Notes under the pieces: model-generated | Seen by the model: the letters and a program-made list of their open reading frames with translations, nothing else | Told to the model about the DNA's origin: nothing | The model's database searches: none | Shown: positions 12,355 to 24,560 of the stretch, piece after piece | Layout of the letters: every line of letters begins with the position of its first letter | Numbering within the stretch: the stretch's first letter is position 1 | Assembly: GCA_009760855.2 (NCBI GenBank) | Contig: WPIO01000040.1 | Location: forward strand, 1,439,501-1,503,500 | DNA from: Cristatella mucedo | Taxonomy: Eukaryota > Bryozoa > Phylactolaemata > Cristatellidae | DNA: 64,000 bases | Direction of reading: 5' to 3' | Made by a program: the position numbers and the translations under genes

Positions 12355-12393
12355 CCAATGATTGGTCGGTGGCGCCCTGCCGCCCTATTTAAA
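12355..12393 (+). promoter_or_regulatory. CCAAT-box palindrome and TATA-like box
   Basis: CCAATGATTGG at 12355-12365 is a palindrome with a CCAAT box on each strand. TATTTAAA lies at 12386-12393, 20 bp further on. This spacing suits an animal RNA polymerase II promoter with transcription starting near 12415-12425. It lies about 1.17 kb upstream of the PTB-gene start codon, consistent with the proposed 5'UTR intron. The assignment is inferred from motifs. Confidence 0.55.
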
Positions 12394-12414
12394 CCGGCGA
12401 CCGACGCCGTCTCG

Positions 12415-13534
12415 TGGCATTTCGGCGCCGTCGGAGGACTTCGACAGTCGACTGCTTCGCAGAGCTTGGTGTAGACTCGCCTTCAGAGCCAAAGCTCTCC
12501 GCTCTCGTTAACGCCTTCGTCGAATTCCTTGGTGAGCATCGCAGGCCACTACCTGTCGCCGCGGAAGTGACGCGGCGCCGATCTGCGGCGATTCCGGAGA
12601 GCACGTGCGCGCGAACTCTGTATCCGCCGCCGCGATGCGCTCGGGGAGGAGGGAAAAGAGGATTCCGGCAGCGGCGCGAGCCTGTTACTGGCGGCGGACG
12701 CAGAGCGGCCGCGCTCTTCGGAAGATTTCGCTCGCCGGCGTCCCATTACCGCCCGCTACCCTGCTACCCCTCGTCCCCGCGTGCCGCGGTCGTTTCCTTT
12801 CCTTGCCATGTCGATCGTTTCCTTTACCTACAATGGTCCTTTTCGTCGAGCGCTGAGCCGCGCCTTGGGTCATAAAGTGGTCGTCTCGAAAGTTTTTTTT
12901 GCCCCTCGCGTCTGCCCGCGTGCCCGCTGCAGCCGCCGCCATCTTCCCTGCCCAGAAGGCGCCACGGAGAGCGGCCGGTAGGCAAAAGTTGCGAAGCGGG
13001 CGCACGCGGGCCGAGGCGCTCAGAATAGTGCACTCGTTCGGCCGGGCTGATGCACCCGCTGTGCGAACGAATGCGTACTCGTTTTCTAGAGCCCGTGACC
13101 GGCCCCCCGGCGTTTCGGAATAACCACGTGCGTGCCAGCGCCGCGGCAGCGGTGGCGCCGCATAGCGGTCAACGAACGCAGGGTCGTCGGTTGCACTTCG
13201 CTTAACTTAATGGCGCGCGATCGCCGCCGCAGTGGCTGCGGCTGCGGCGGCCGCTCGATTAGCGGATGTTCCATTGTTGACCGGAGCAGCCGCGACGCTC
13301 CGTCGCTCGGCGCTGATGCATGTGCATTATCGTCTTTACAATTGCCGCACGCGCGCCCGCGCGGCTGTTACGTGACCGCACCGCCCTGTCTGCCGCAGCA
13401 GCAGCACCTGCCGGCGGGGCAGAGCGGCTCGAGGTAGACGGGGTGGGGAGCGGAGACGCCGACATCGCTGCTGTGCCTCCGGCCGCAGTGGCCGCCAGCA
13501 GACGTCGCTTGACGTCCTCCTTTGCTTCTTGCAG
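12415..13534 (+). other. Predicted 5'UTR exon 1 and intron 1 of the PTB gene
   Basis: A good donor (CTTG|GTGAGC) begins at 12532. A strong acceptor with a pyrimidine tract (CCTCCTTTGCTTCTTGCAG) ends at 13534, 19 bases before the ATG. The model is exon 1 about 12415-12531, intron 12532-13534 and coding exon from 13535. The intron is very CpG-rich. No transcript evidence is available. Confidence 0.5.
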
Positions 13535-13553
13535 CTTCCCGTAGACGACTACC

Positions 13554-14651
13554 ATGATTTCTTTGCTGTGCTGTTTCGGCAAGGCCAAGCCGAAGTCGCC
13601 ACCGCCAGTAGTGCCTCGTCACTACCTTGGGTTGGTCGCTGACAGCCACCCAAGCATTTTTGCCGCCGGGTACTTAGGGTCTGAGCTCTCGTCGGGCGGC
13701 GGCGGAAGGAGCGGAAAGCTGTGGAAGTGGAAACAGCGAAAGCAGCAGGAGCCCGATGACGAAGGGAAAATGAAGCTCCTCCTATGTGCACTGGAAGTCG
13801 GCCAGCGGCAGCTGCTGCTTCACCAGCGCGACGGGACTCTCGTCCGCTGGTCGCTGGCCGACCTTCTGAGTCTCGAGGCGTGGGGCGGCGTCGTCGTAGT
13901 CAGGGCGGGGTGGCGTTGCGATACCGGCGACGGCGTCTTCCTATACCGTTGCCCGCGCGCCAGAGCCCTTGTCGACCGGGTCTCTCAGCAGCTACAGCTG
14001 CTGAGTGACCCATCGCTCTGCGCCGTCCCCGACACCACCGTCGCCGTTCCCGAACGCGGCGGCGGCAAGGCTCTAGCGGTCGCCTCCTTGCCGGAGGTGG
14101 ACTATTGGGAGGCCATCTCCGGCGAGTGGTGCTGGCGCCACGAGCCCGGATCGCCGGCCGAACTGGAAGCTCTGGCCAAGCTCTCGTGGCCCTTCGCGTC
14201 CGATAGCGAACCGGCGCGTGCCGACGGGCGACGCGGGCGGTCGCTCGCGCCGCCAGACGGCGGCGTCATTCAAACGGTGCGTCTTTTTAATCGTGGCGCT
14301 GCCGTTGGTGCGTCGAGCTTGCCAGGCGTGCCCAAGATCGGTGCCGCCGCCGTCCCAGGGGGTGAGTCGGCGTGTCACCAAGGCAGCCGGCCCGGTACGA
14401 GCACGTTCGCCGTTGTGCACGTGTGGGGTGCGGAGTACGTAAGCTTCGAACGGCAGCGTCCCGCGCTCGGCCGTCTAAAGGCACGGTGCTGGCGCCTTGG
14501 TGACGACGGGCATTTTGACTTTACAACCGCCTGTCAGTACTATAACTATATCCTCCGGGGGATGTGTCCCCCGGGGGAGGCTGAAATGTCGCCCCCGCCG
14601 GGGAAACCGGTGGACGAGCCCGAGCCTCGGCCGACCTACAAGTACATGTAG
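13554..14651 (+). CDS. IRS-type PTB-domain adaptor protein (DOK/FRS2/IRS-like)
   Basis: A 365-residue single-exon frame. The N-terminus (MISLLCCFGKAK) has a cysteine pair and basic residues, suggesting membrane attachment. Residues about 38-150 resemble an IRS-type PTB domain: AGYLG, then LLLCALEV, a VRWSLADLL strand, and RAGWRCDTGDGVFLYRC followed by the C-terminal helix ALVDRVSQQL. The R..W.C.TG.G.F.Y pattern is the domain's best-known signature. Such domains bind NPxY-type phosphotyrosine on receptor kinases. The C-terminal half is low-complexity and ends in tyrosine-rich YYNYIL and YKYM; YxxM is a PI3-kinase SH2 docking motif. The start has a fair context (ACCATGA) just after a splice acceptor. 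No closer orthologue can be assigned by eye. Confidence 0.75.
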   Translation: MISLLCCFGKAKPKSPPPVVPRHYLGLVADSHPSIFAAGYLGSELSSGGGGRSGKLWKWKQRKQQEPDDEGKMKLLLCALEVGQRQLLLHQRDGTLVRWSLADLLSLEAWGGVVVVRAGWRCDTGDGVFLYRCPRARALVDRVSQQLQLLSDPSLCAVPDTTVAVPERGGGKALAVASLPEVDYWEAISGEWCWRHEPGSPAELEALAKLSWPFASDSEPARADGRRGRSLAPPDGGVIQTVRLFNRGAAVGASSLPGVPKIGAAAVPGGESACHQGSRPGTSTFAVVHVWGAEYVSFERQRPALGRLKARCWRLGDDGHFDFTTACQYYNYILRGMCPPGEAEMSPPPGKPVDEPEPRPTYKYM

Positions 14652-14736
14652 GTCATTGGCGGCCGCTTGGAGAATTATTGTTTAGTTTTATCTTCAGTAG
14701 TTATTGGATATATGCATACTATTATCGTAGTGTTTG

Positions 14737-14742
14737 AATAAA
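14737..14742 (+). terminator. AATAAA polyadenylation signal of the PTB gene
   Basis: Canonical AATAAA 86 bp after the stop codon, in a short AT-rich 3'UTR that contrasts with the GC-rich coding region. Confidence 0.65.
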
Positions 14743-14997
14743 TTTGGCCAGCAGCTAGCCAGCCAGCCAGCCGCAAGCTACTCGCTCATAATGTCTCGTT
14801 GCTGGCGATGCCGAAATCGAACGCCGACTTCGAACAGTGGCAGACCCCGCCCCGAGCCCCACCTCCGCTCATTATGCGAGCCGTCACTAATCTCCTCCAT
14901 CTGTCAATAGCGAGAACGCCTTCCATCCGCCCATGCCAGCAGACTGCCTTTGGGAAGCTGCACAGACTATTGAATAGGATATCCGATGGCGACCTTC

Positions 14998-15135
14998 GCG
15001 ACAGCGGCAGCGGCAGCAGTAGCAGCGGCGGCGGCAGCAGCTGCAGCGGCGGCTGCAGCTCCAGCAGCGGCGGCTGCAGCAGCAGCAGCGGCGCCGGCAG
15101 CAGCAGCAGCAGCGGCGGCGGCAGCAGCGTCGCAA
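14998..15135. repeat. (GCN)n trinucleotide repeat
   Basis: CAG/CGG triplets (GCAGCAGCGGCGGC pattern) over about 135 bp. It reads as poly-Ala or poly-Ser on + and poly-Ala or poly-Cys on -. No supported gene contains it. Confidence 0.9.
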
Positions 15136-15359
15136 AGCGCCCATACGCTGGAGTGCGATTGGTTATGCAGCTGCAGCCCCATTGGCTACATGGAAAATCT
15201 TTGAGGGTAATGACTTAGTAGCACCCTGATATATGAATATAAATATGCAATTAGCACTATGGAATATATTGCTATGCACCCTAAGAAAGTTTTGCCTCTG
15301 CTGGCGGTTCGCAAACGAATGCTCGGGCACCTTACGAATTTGCATTGTGACCTTGTGCA

Positions 15360-15550
15360 TTATAATAATAATGAATTTGATAATAATTATGTTACAAAAT
15401 TCGTTTCCGCTGCCAGGAACTCAAATCCGTTTCTAGGCACGGTTAATGTAGTGCAAATGAAGCATGATTGAATGGTTAGTAGTAGCATGTTTAATGACAG
15501 CAATTATAACATGGTCGCAGGTGCCAAGCACAGGGTCAGCACGCAAATAC
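15360..15550 (-). mobile_element. Diverged SINE-like copy
   Basis: TAATAATAATGAAT on the left, ATGATTGAATGGTTAGTAGTAGCATG in the middle and CAGGGTCAGCACGCAAATAC on the right match the arrangement at 9.0-9.26 kb, but more weakly. Confidence 0.45.
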
Positions 15551-15564
15551 AGTATGTAATATAT

Positions 15565-15572
15565 ATGCATAC

Positions 15573-15614
<42 letters not shown>

Positions 15615-15634
15615 TTGTGTGTGTTTGTGTGTGT

Positions 15635-15705
<71 letters not shown>

Positions 15706-15770
15706 CGCGCGTGTGCATATATATATATACATGTATATATATATACATATATATGTATAAACATATATAC
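15565..15770. repeat. (AT)n-(TG)n-(CG)n-(AT)n compound microsatellite
   Basis: Alternating purine-pyrimidine throughout: ATAT, a long GTGT run, CGCGCGCGCG at about 15697-15711 and ATAT again. The whole tract could adopt Z-DNA or cruciform structure. Confidence 0.95.
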
Positions 15771-16204
15771 TGACTTTGTATATACTTAGTGTCCTTGATA
15801 AAAACTGTTGAAAGGAAAGTGGGCGAATGTTGCTACAGTTCTTTTGGTCTAGTGTTGCTAACATCGCTTTCCGCTGACCAGTACTGACTGCCAGTCAAGC
15901 AAAGCATCGACTTTATGGTTTTGTCGCTCGCTTTTAGGTCACTTCATTCTTTGGCTTCAGCCTATCTCTCAGATCTACTCCCCCACTATGCCAAGCCTCG
16001 TACCACCCCCTTTTCGGAATCTAAGAAATTACCAATATCTCGTACAAACCTCTTATCTTTTGGAGACCGTGCATTCAGTTCGTATGTTCCCAAAGCCGGG
16101 AATTAACTCCCGACTTGCGTCACAGCATACCCTGACTTGACCACATTTTAAAGAACTTGCAAACACACCTATTTAGGACAGCATTTAGTAGGTCCCTATT
16201 ATTT

Positions 16205-16425
16205 TTCCTTCACGTGCTTATGCGTTCTGACACCGTGCATGCAGTCAATCATCACATTTGCATCCTGAACCTGTGCATATCATCCCTGATCATGTTGTTT
16301 ATCAAGCACGATATCACTCACCATTCAATGGCGTTTCCCTTTGCAGCAAATGTAAATCACCGCGAAAGATATTTAGTTCTCCGAGGGTGCTTTATCAAGT
16401 GTATTATTATTATCTAGCGTACTGC
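16205..16425 (+). mobile_element. SINE-like copy, plus orientation
   Basis: Reverse-complement equivalent of the 9.0-9.26 kb copy: GTGCTTATGCGTTCTGACACCG, GATATTTAGTTCTCCGAGGG, TGCTTTATCAAGTG and a TTATTATTAT tail on the right. Confidence 0.6.
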
Positions 16426-16429
16426 TCTG

Positions 16430-17170
16430 AATACACCTTTTTGGATAGGTGCTGGGGCATGGCCTGAGGCTAATGATATTCGTTTAAAATGTTAATTTAT
16501 TTCATGGCACATCAGATCTAAGCATCGTATAAGCAGTACAGGGGAAGTGGGGTATAGTGGACTAGTTTTCTTTTTGATTGGGGTATGAACTTCAGGACGA
16601 GGTCATTAGTAGCCACCTTGAATGTGGAAGTTGAGGTGCTGCAGCATATTGAGGGATTTATAGGGACGATTCTTCAACGCTAGATATGGACTCTGTGATC
16701 TTGTCAATCTTGTTCGCCAATAAGCTAGAGAAGCGATCAGATAGATCATCACAGGGAAATTATTAAGATTATTAAATTATTAAGCTAATTAAAAAGATAA
16801 CCAGCAGGAGCAGTTAAAGAGATCGTTGATCGTCAAAATACCTATTTTTGGATTTTCCATTTTGTGATTCAACAATTGTGATTTAACAACAATTGTGATT
16901 CAACAAATCGTTTTGTAAAAGCTGGACTCATTCTTTTGTAGGATTTATTGGTATGAGATACAGTAGTCTTTGCATGCCTGTCGATGGACAGTCAATCGTG
17001 ATCTTGCGAATGCTTTTTCAAGCGTTCGCTAAGTAGATTTAGCTACTAAACTGTCTGCAGAAAACCATTGGCTGTCTGGGCGAGGGCGCACAGTGCGCTC
17101 AATCACAGGTGAAAAATCGTCGAGTCTGTCTGCTAGTGTTGTGTTGCAGCACTCTGCCAACGATGATGGG
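16430..17170. other. Intergenic, no gene seen
   Basis: Short frames only; no family recognised. Confidence 0.45.
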
Positions 17171-19120
17171 TCAGAAGTGGAATTCCGCCGCAAAGCGGGC
17201 AAAGCGAGACTTGCTTGCTCGCTTTAAAAGCAACTTCTCGCACCGATAATCTATATCAAGGATCTTAAAGTTTCGCAATTCATAAGTGATTCCAAATCGG
17301 GAGGAGAGAACACATTGTATGCTGAATGAGATCTGAAGGTAATGCATCTCCGTCTGTAACTCCACAAAGACCACGAGGGTGTTACGCAGGAGAGTTTTGA
17401 ATTGCCCAATCACAGCCAAGCGGCTTTCTGTACGCATTCGGTAGCCAACCGACTTCATCTCATGCAACAAAGAGAAAGTAGGAAGCATGTCAGAGTTGGG
17501 AGATTAGTTAGAGGTTAGTGCGAAGCCTAGAAGTAGCAGCTCAGGACCGCTGAAAGGATGAACCATATTCGGCAGCAGGGGAGTAGTTGTCGTTGCGTGA
17601 GAATCATTAGATCGAGTTCCGTATTCTAGGACCTGCAGAGTGGAAAGCATCTGTCACCAGCGGTCTTGAAGATGGGGAATGGAACAGCTAATTCACTGTC
17701 CCTACAGGACCTCAGGGCACGAGGGTTCTGAAACTGGTGCAGCAGTGCAGCTAGGTATGGAGGAGCAAAGCCATGGCGGGCCTTGTGGGTCAACGGTAAC
17801 CCTTTGCTCTGTATCCGATAATCAACCGGCAGCCATCCAAGATCTTTTAGCAACGGAGACACGTGATTAAATCTCTGGGACTTGAAAACTAGCCCTACAG
17901 CCAACAAATTAATAGCCATTTGCAGTAGCCTGGATGCTTTTTTGTTGCCTAGCCGAAAGGGAATTACATTAATCAAGCCGAGACAGTACTAAGGATGTAG
18001 TTAATTATTTTGCCAGCCACTGTGAAAGATATCTCTTTATCTTTGATAGGGATCGGACGCGATGACTAGCTTTAGAAGCAGTCTTCTAAATGAAGCTATT
18101 CAAATTTACGGAGATGTCGAAAACGACTACTACACGTCGAGCACGTGGTGATTGTCGTACAACAGCATCATCTATTAGAAGAGCAAAGCCTTTTATTCCA
18201 GCCACACGCTTAGGGTTTCCTGTGAGCAGCAGTTTGGTTTAGTCGTTATTTAGTTTCAAGAAATTTTCCGACATTCTGGATCGATTGTCGGCAAGGCAAG
18301 CATTCAGCTTATTAGTTACTGCAGAAGATTCCAACGGCTGTAATGACAAATACAGCTGAATATCGTCAGCATGACGGCGACATCCTCTTCTAAAAGCCTT
18401 GATCTTTACGCCACTTTGTCGGAGGTTGAGTGTAAACGGAGTACGGCAAGGAACCGAGGACGAATGCTTACGAGGTTTTCGCAAGGTGACCGGTCTCGTG
18501 GGTGAAGACCTGGCCCCCCACATGACACGGATCGAACGCGATCAGACAAGTACGATATAAACCACGCCAGTGACTCGTCTGCCAGGCCGATCGTTGTTCT
18601 CAATCGTTAAGTAGGATATCGTGATCAATAGTATCGAATGCAGGTGATAGATCTAGCAGACCTAGGGCAGTGACATTTCCATTAAAGTTGCCGCATGGAA
18701 CGTCATTGTTAACTCGGAAGGAGAGCAGCTTCAGTACAGTGCTATCTCTTTAACACCGATTGCAATGTTTCTGACAATTAATTCTTTTCAATATGTTTAA
18801 CCAGCTGCTTAGCGACAACTTTTTCATGAGTCTTTGACAAAAAAGGAAGAATTGGGCGATAGTTTGCAAGGATCTCTTTATCTAACCGGATATTTTATGC
18901 ATCGGTGTAACGACTACCGATTTGAAGGACTTGAGTACGACCCCTTTTTCCAAAGAAGCATTGCAAATCTCTATTATGGCTGGGCTACGTTGGTCTGCCA
19001 GTGAAAGCCATAAAGATGATGGTACAGGGTCTTCAGGAGACGAGCTCTTATTACTAGACCTTATTAAGGTAGAAACGTCGCATGCAGAAACCTCGGAAAA
19101 TTTTTTAAGGAGGGTCACAG
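17171..19120 (-). mobile_element. Broken CR1/L2-like LINE reverse transcriptase (copy A)
   Basis: Minus-strand reverse-transcriptase remains, N to C from 19120 to 17171. An SSPEDPVPSSLW-type entry segment comes first, then the YADDIQLYLSL catalytic box at about 18355, a MSENFLKLNND segment, and an end containing VSPLLKDLGWLPVDYRIQSK near 17850. Many stops and frame changes occur. It is the same family as the copies at 20-24.5 and 50-51.4 kb. Confidence 0.8.
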
Positions 19121-19124
19121 GTTA

Positions 19125-19955
19125 GCTACTTAGGAAAATTTGGTTTATGGCAGGTTTTTAATTTCCAAAGTCGCTGAGTCTGGCGCTGTTCCAGACACAT
19201 TCCGCCCGGCGCCTCTTTATTTTCAGCAATTCCTGCTAGAGGTAATCAACATGGCGTTTACGCACATAATTCAATACTGCAAAATGTTCTAAAGCCTGCT
19301 CGTCCCTATTTCATAATTCAATTCTCAATTCAACGTTCAAATTCTACTATGCCTAGACTGCATACTAACACCTAGCAGGTACAAATGCGAATTCGTGATC
19401 ATTTTCCCCGTGATCATTTTGCCGTGACACTTCTCATAGCTGTACTGTTATAGTCGACCGATATAATACCGTGTACAAGTACTATGTGCAATACTATGAA
19501 TATGGGAAAAGATAGAACGCAAAGCGCAAGGGTTATAACGTAACGCAGCGATGCATAACGCGACGTAGCATAGCGATATCAGTGACTCGTCCTAGCTACG
19601 GACTTGCGGACCCGGAGACGCACTGACTCACATTCAAAGTTACCGAGACTGTAAGCCGCTCGTGCTAGCGCTGTGTTGCTGTTCCGTGTACAACCTCCCT
19701 GCTTCTTTACAGCCTGCCATGGGTGACTTCATATTGAAACTCCATCTCTCGCTCGAAGAAGACTACTAGATCTCTTGACCCCGCGCTACTTGTGTGTTGC
19801 ACATATGTGCTACTGCCAAGCATAACTAACATGATGTAGATATGTCCAAGCTTCAGATCTTGTCTGCACACATTTAAAACAGCTGCATCTATGCCGCTAA
19901 TTAAGACGGCACCACTAGACGGCACCAAGAGCACTTTTGAAGCTTCCATTCAAAG
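19125..19955. other. Intergenic, no gene seen
   Basis: Nothing recognisable beyond short frames; possibly unidentified LINE untranslated sequence. Confidence 0.4.
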
Positions 19956-19959
19956 TTTC

Positions 19960-20620
19960 AATCAAAGAAAGTTCTTCCAACTCCTCAATCGTTCTTATCA
20001 AAGACGCTGGAACGATTTGTGGCCGACCAACTAAAGCCAGTAAGTAAGTTCCAGTCTCATTTTCGACCTAATCACTCCACAGAGTCAACATTGCTTCGGG
20101 TGTATAACGTCCTACTAAAGAATGCAGTTTTAATTAAAGTCGCTCAGCTGGTTTCGCTTGATCGCCCGACAGCATTTAGGTACTACTGATCGTTAAGTCC
20201 TCGAGCGCGTGTCATCTCACCCGGGTATTGCTGGCTCTTCAATACAATGTTGTTATTTTTTTGTCCGGGCTGAGTAAGAGACTCCACAATATTCTACGCA
20301 GATGACGCACAGCGTTAAAGCTTTAGCTTAGCTCCTCCTTAGCCTTCAAGCTCTGCAAAATCTCTTAAAACTCCCTTCCTGCTGCTTGTATATCTGACAT
20401 TCTTTTATGGATGGCAACCAAAGTTTTCAAATTGTGTTATGATGAAGCCAAATTGCTAGTTATCCCACCAGATCTCTATATTGCATGGGACGTCTGTGAC
20501 ATGTGACCTTAATGTGGGCTCGCTGACTTACTCTCGCATCCTTATTCAGGTCTGGCTTACTAATCCGTTGCTCCGTTGCGAATATATAATGTAATGGGTC
20601 AAATGTCAGACTAAATTTTC
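19960..20620 (+). mobile_element. LINE reverse transcriptase fragment (copy B)
   Basis: A plus-strand frame includes SKTLERFVADQLKP, a FQSHFRPNHSTESTLLRVYN segment and later TIFYADDAQR (catalytic YADD, about 20287). It is heavily broken. Confidence 0.7.
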
Positions 20621-21189
20621 CAGCGGCGGCGTAAGTTAAAAAGTGCTGACCAAGCCAAGTTTTCCTAATGTGGTATATGAGGCAGCTCTTCTTGACGTCA
20701 GACTAGGCCGACAGCGTTGATGCAAGCATTAATGCAGCTGTCAGCATGGACAATTAATTGTGCTCGAGACTTGTGCATGCTCCTGTGCATGCGGCCCGTG
20801 TCACGTGAGTCGGGAAGATTCCTTTCAATTTACGACTAGAATTCAAAATATGCGCAATAAAATTCAAAATATGCGCACCGCTGAGCTTGGATTTGAACGT
20901 CGTTTTAAGAAGTATAGGTTTGATTAGAGGAAGATCTAGTCAGCTTTCAGCTACTTCTTTCGAGTCGACACACGGAAGCTTAAAAAAGCTGCGGCCTCTT
21001 TTTTCACTTGACAACTCTTGTCCGGGCAGCCGGACTAAAACTACATTTTTGCTATGGCAAACAATTTGTTGGCCAATACTGAGAGGTCTTACTTTCCCAA
21101 GTATTAACGGCTCGGTATAAGGATTTTCAGCCTCTAATTATGAAATCGAGCACATTCGTAATCCTAAACGGCTTTCTCCGACTTAAGCA

Positions 21190-22210
21190 GTTGCTGAACC
21201 GCATTCTGTGCACGTCATCCTTAACATGTTTTCCGAGGTTTCTGCATTCCATGCGGCTTCTTTACTAAGGTTTAGTAAAAATAGCTCGTGTCCTGAAGAC
21301 CCTAGACTCTTTTTGAGGCTGTATTCACTAGCAGGCAAGTAATAACCGGTCCGTCTTATACTTTTTTGGAAGAAATCGTTGTACCCAAGTCCTTCAAATC
21401 GGCAGACGTTAGACCGATGTTTTTAAAAAGCTTGTTTAGATACATAGGTCATTGTCATTGTCATTGTCATTGCCATTGTCATTGTCACCCAGTCTCCCTA
21501 CTTTATGTTTCAACGATTCCAGAAAAACGTGTCACTAAGCAGCTGATAGCACACATTGAAAATAATGAAATCTCTGAAGAAAAATTTCAATTTGAGTTTA
21601 AGCGGCAGGAATTTACTAAAAAACTCCTCTCCTCCGTGTATGGCATTACATCTAGCAACTATGGTGGATTTGTCACTGCTCCGGCGCTACTATCAACTGC
21701 TTCGATATAATCGATCACGCTGTCCTACTTGAACGAATTAGAACAACGATCAGTCTGGCAGACGAGGCATAGGCATGGTTTAAATCATAATCGTCGGATC
21801 GTGTTTAATCCGTGTCAATTGGGGTCGGGTCTCACCCACCAGACCAGTCAGCTGTGGAGTCCCTTATTGGTACATTGCAGTTCTAAATTAATACTCAACT
21901 TGTGCGGCAAGTGATTCAGGACCATAAAATACGATATCATTTTTATGCTGACGTTTGCACAGCTGTGTTACTCTCTGAGCCTATGGAATCTGATGCAGTG
22001 GCTGAGAAACTGAATGCTTACCTTGCCGAAATTCAGTCATGGATGTCGGCAAATTTTCTTTAACGAAGATAAAACTGAACTGCTGCTCATAGAGCACCCT
22101 AAGCGTGTGGCTTTACTAAAAAACAAAAGTTTTGCTCTTCTAACAGGTGATGCTGCTTTGCGTCCATCACCATCTGCTCGGTATTTAGGTGTTGTAATGT
22201 AATGTATCTC
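21190..22210 (+). mobile_element. LINE reverse transcriptase fragment (copy C) with (CATTGT)n
   Basis: Plus-strand remains: an SSCPEDP entry motif near 21290, a CATTGT hexamer run at 21450-21490 inside the frame, EKRVTKQLIAHIE, then a RTTISLADEA segment near 21740 and a YFYAD-type degenerate catalytic site near 21945. The catalytic box is damaged. Confidence 0.7.
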
Positions 22211-22269
22211 CGTCTGTAACTCCACAAAGTCATAAAGACCATGTGGGTGTTATGCAGGAGAGTTTTGTA

Positions 22270-23650
22270 TAGCGCACTCGCAGCCTAAGCGGCTTTCGGT
22301 ACGCATTCGGTAGCCAACAGACTTCGTCTCACGCAACAAAGAGAAAGTGGGAAGCATAGCAGAGTCAGGAGAGCAGTTGAGGTAGTGAGTAGCATAGAAG
22401 TAGCAGCCCAGGACCGCTGAAAAGGATGTGCCATACTCGGCCGTAGGAGGGTAGTTATCGTTGTGTAAGAATTGTGGAAGCGAGTTTCACAGTCTAGGAC
22501 CTGCAGAGCTAAAGCTTCTGTCACCAATTGTCTTTAAGCGGAGGAATGGGACAGCTAATGTATTGTCCACACAGGACCTGAGGGCGCGAACAGGCTAAAC
22601 TGATGCAGCAGTTCAGCTAGGTACGAAATAGCCAAGCCGTGGCGGGCCTTGTGGGTCAGCGTAAGAACTTTGCTCTGTATTCTTTGCTCAACCGGCAACC
22701 ATCCTAGCTCCTTCAGCAAAGGAGACACGTGCTCAAACCGCTGGGACCTGAACAGTCTTACAGCCATATTCATTGTCCGCTGTAGTGACATAATAGCTTG
22801 CTTTGGCAGCCCAGCCAAATAGGAATTACAATAATCAAGCCGAGAAAGAACTAGAGAGCTAGTTAAATTCTTTACAAGCCACTGTGGGAGACAGCTCCTA
22901 ATCTTGGACAGGGATCGGATGTGATGGCTAGCCGTAGAGGCAGTCTTCTGAAGGAAGCTTTTGAAATTGAGGCAGCTGTCGTATACGACAACTAAATTTC
23001 GAGCAACTGGTGATGGCCGCACAATAGCGTCACATATTAGAACGGAAAATTCTTTTAATCCAGCCACTAGCTTAGGGTGTCCTATGAGCAGCAGTTTGGG
23101 TTTATCATAATTTAATTTCAGGAAGTTTTCCGACATCCAGGATCGAATATCGGCAAGGCAAGCATTCAGTTTCTCAGTTGCCGCAGCAGATTCCGACGGT
23201 TTGAATGACAAATACAACTGAGTATCGTCAGCATAGAAGTGACATCCTTTTCCATGGGCCTTAATCACTTTTCCCAGAGGTTGCTTATAAATGGAGAACA
23301 GCAAGGGACCAAGTACAGACCCTTGAGGGACTCCACAGGTGACCCTTCTCGTGTCTGAGACCTGACCCCCACACGACACGGATTGAACACGATCAGACAA
23401 GTAGGATTTAAACCACGCCAGTGCTTCATCTGCCAGACCGATCGTTGTTCTCTATCTTTCAAGCAGAACTTCGTGATCAATAGTGTTGAAGGCAGCAGAC
23501 AGATCCAGCAGAGCTAGGGCAGTGACATTTCCGTCGTCGTTGCCACGTAGAATGTCATTGTTAACACGGAGGAGAGCAGTTTCAGTAGAGTGCTGCCACT
23601 TGTCTTTAACATCTTTTCCCAAACTTTGAAAGCTTCGTTCAGAAGACTAC
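22270..23650 (-). mobile_element. LINE reverse transcriptase, best-preserved copy (D)
   Basis: A 281-residue minus-strand open stretch at 22555-23400 carries CGVPQGSVLGPLLF, the YADDTQLYLSF catalytic box (about 23225) and the conserved end VSPLLKELGWLPVEQRIQSK. Sequence upstream to about 23600 continues the fingers region with [12 protein letters not shown] and [11 protein letters not shown], interrupted by one TAG near 23455. No endonuclease or ORF1 is visible, so it is a 5'-truncated, dead copy of a CR1/L2-type LINE. Confidence 0.85.
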
Positions 23651-24560
23651 TTCAACAGCTAGCCACCACGTCCGATCCCTATCTAACATAAGGAATTGTC
23701 TTCTAAATAAATTGGCTTTCAGAAACTCCAACTCGCTCCTTATTTCTGTTCCATCTTATTGGAATTCGCATTTGACTGGACTACCGCAAAAAACCAATAG
23801 GGCTAAAACAGCTGCCTATAAACTTGCCAGCAAGGCTAGTGTGAAAAGCCCAGAGTTTCGACCGTGTGTCTCTTTTGCTAAAAGAGCTAGGATGGCTGTC
23901 GGTTAATCAACGGAAACAGAGCAACGTTCTTACGCTGCTCACAAGGCCCGCAAAGGCTTGGCTGTTCTATACCCAGCTAAACCGCTGCACCAGCTGTAGT
24001 CTCCTCGTGCCCTCAGATCCTGTATGGAAAAAACAGCTGCTCTATTACTCCGGTTAAAGACCAACAGAGACTTTTGCTCTGCAATCCCACAAGGCTGTGG
24101 AACTCACTCCCACGATTATTACACGATGGAAACAACCAACTTGCTGCCGACTATGGTACATCCTTTCCAGCCGTCCTGAGCTAAAAATTTCATCTTTTTC
24201 ACTACCTCAACTGCTCTCCTGACTCTGCTACGCTTCCTACCTTCTCTTTGTTGCGTGAGATGAGATCGGTTGGCTACAGAATGCCTACCGAAAGTCGCTT
24301 AGCCTGTGAGTGCAACTATACAAAAATCCTCTGCGTAACACCATAGTAGTCTTTCTGGCTTTTTGCTGCACAAATTCTGGTCGGCCCAAGTCTGCCTACT
24401 TTGAGCGACCGTAACATTCGCAGACATTCGGGCAGCATGCGCCGACTGGGATACTACAACCAAGTTTTACCATGCATTTGTGACATCTCGTCTCGACTTC
24501 AACAACTCAATACTTGCAGGTCTATTGGTTTGTGCAATCGGGCGCTAAGTCTAGGCGAAA
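23640..24560 (+). mobile_element. LINE reverse transcriptase C-terminal fragments (copy E)
   Basis: The segment from about 23640 to 24330 aligns, on the opposite strand, with the C-terminal part of copy D. A further piece at 24400-24560 contains FVTSRLDFNNSILAG, the family's thumb motif. Copies D and E meet tail to head, giving an inverted arrangement. Confidence 0.65.

Noticed and set aside
10747-12875. Large GC-rich frames as host genes
   Set aside because: All six frames are open for long stretches with Arg/Ala/Pro-rich composition; no domain, splice structure or codon preference singles one out. The same applies to 25.3-29.0 and 52.4-53.15 kb.
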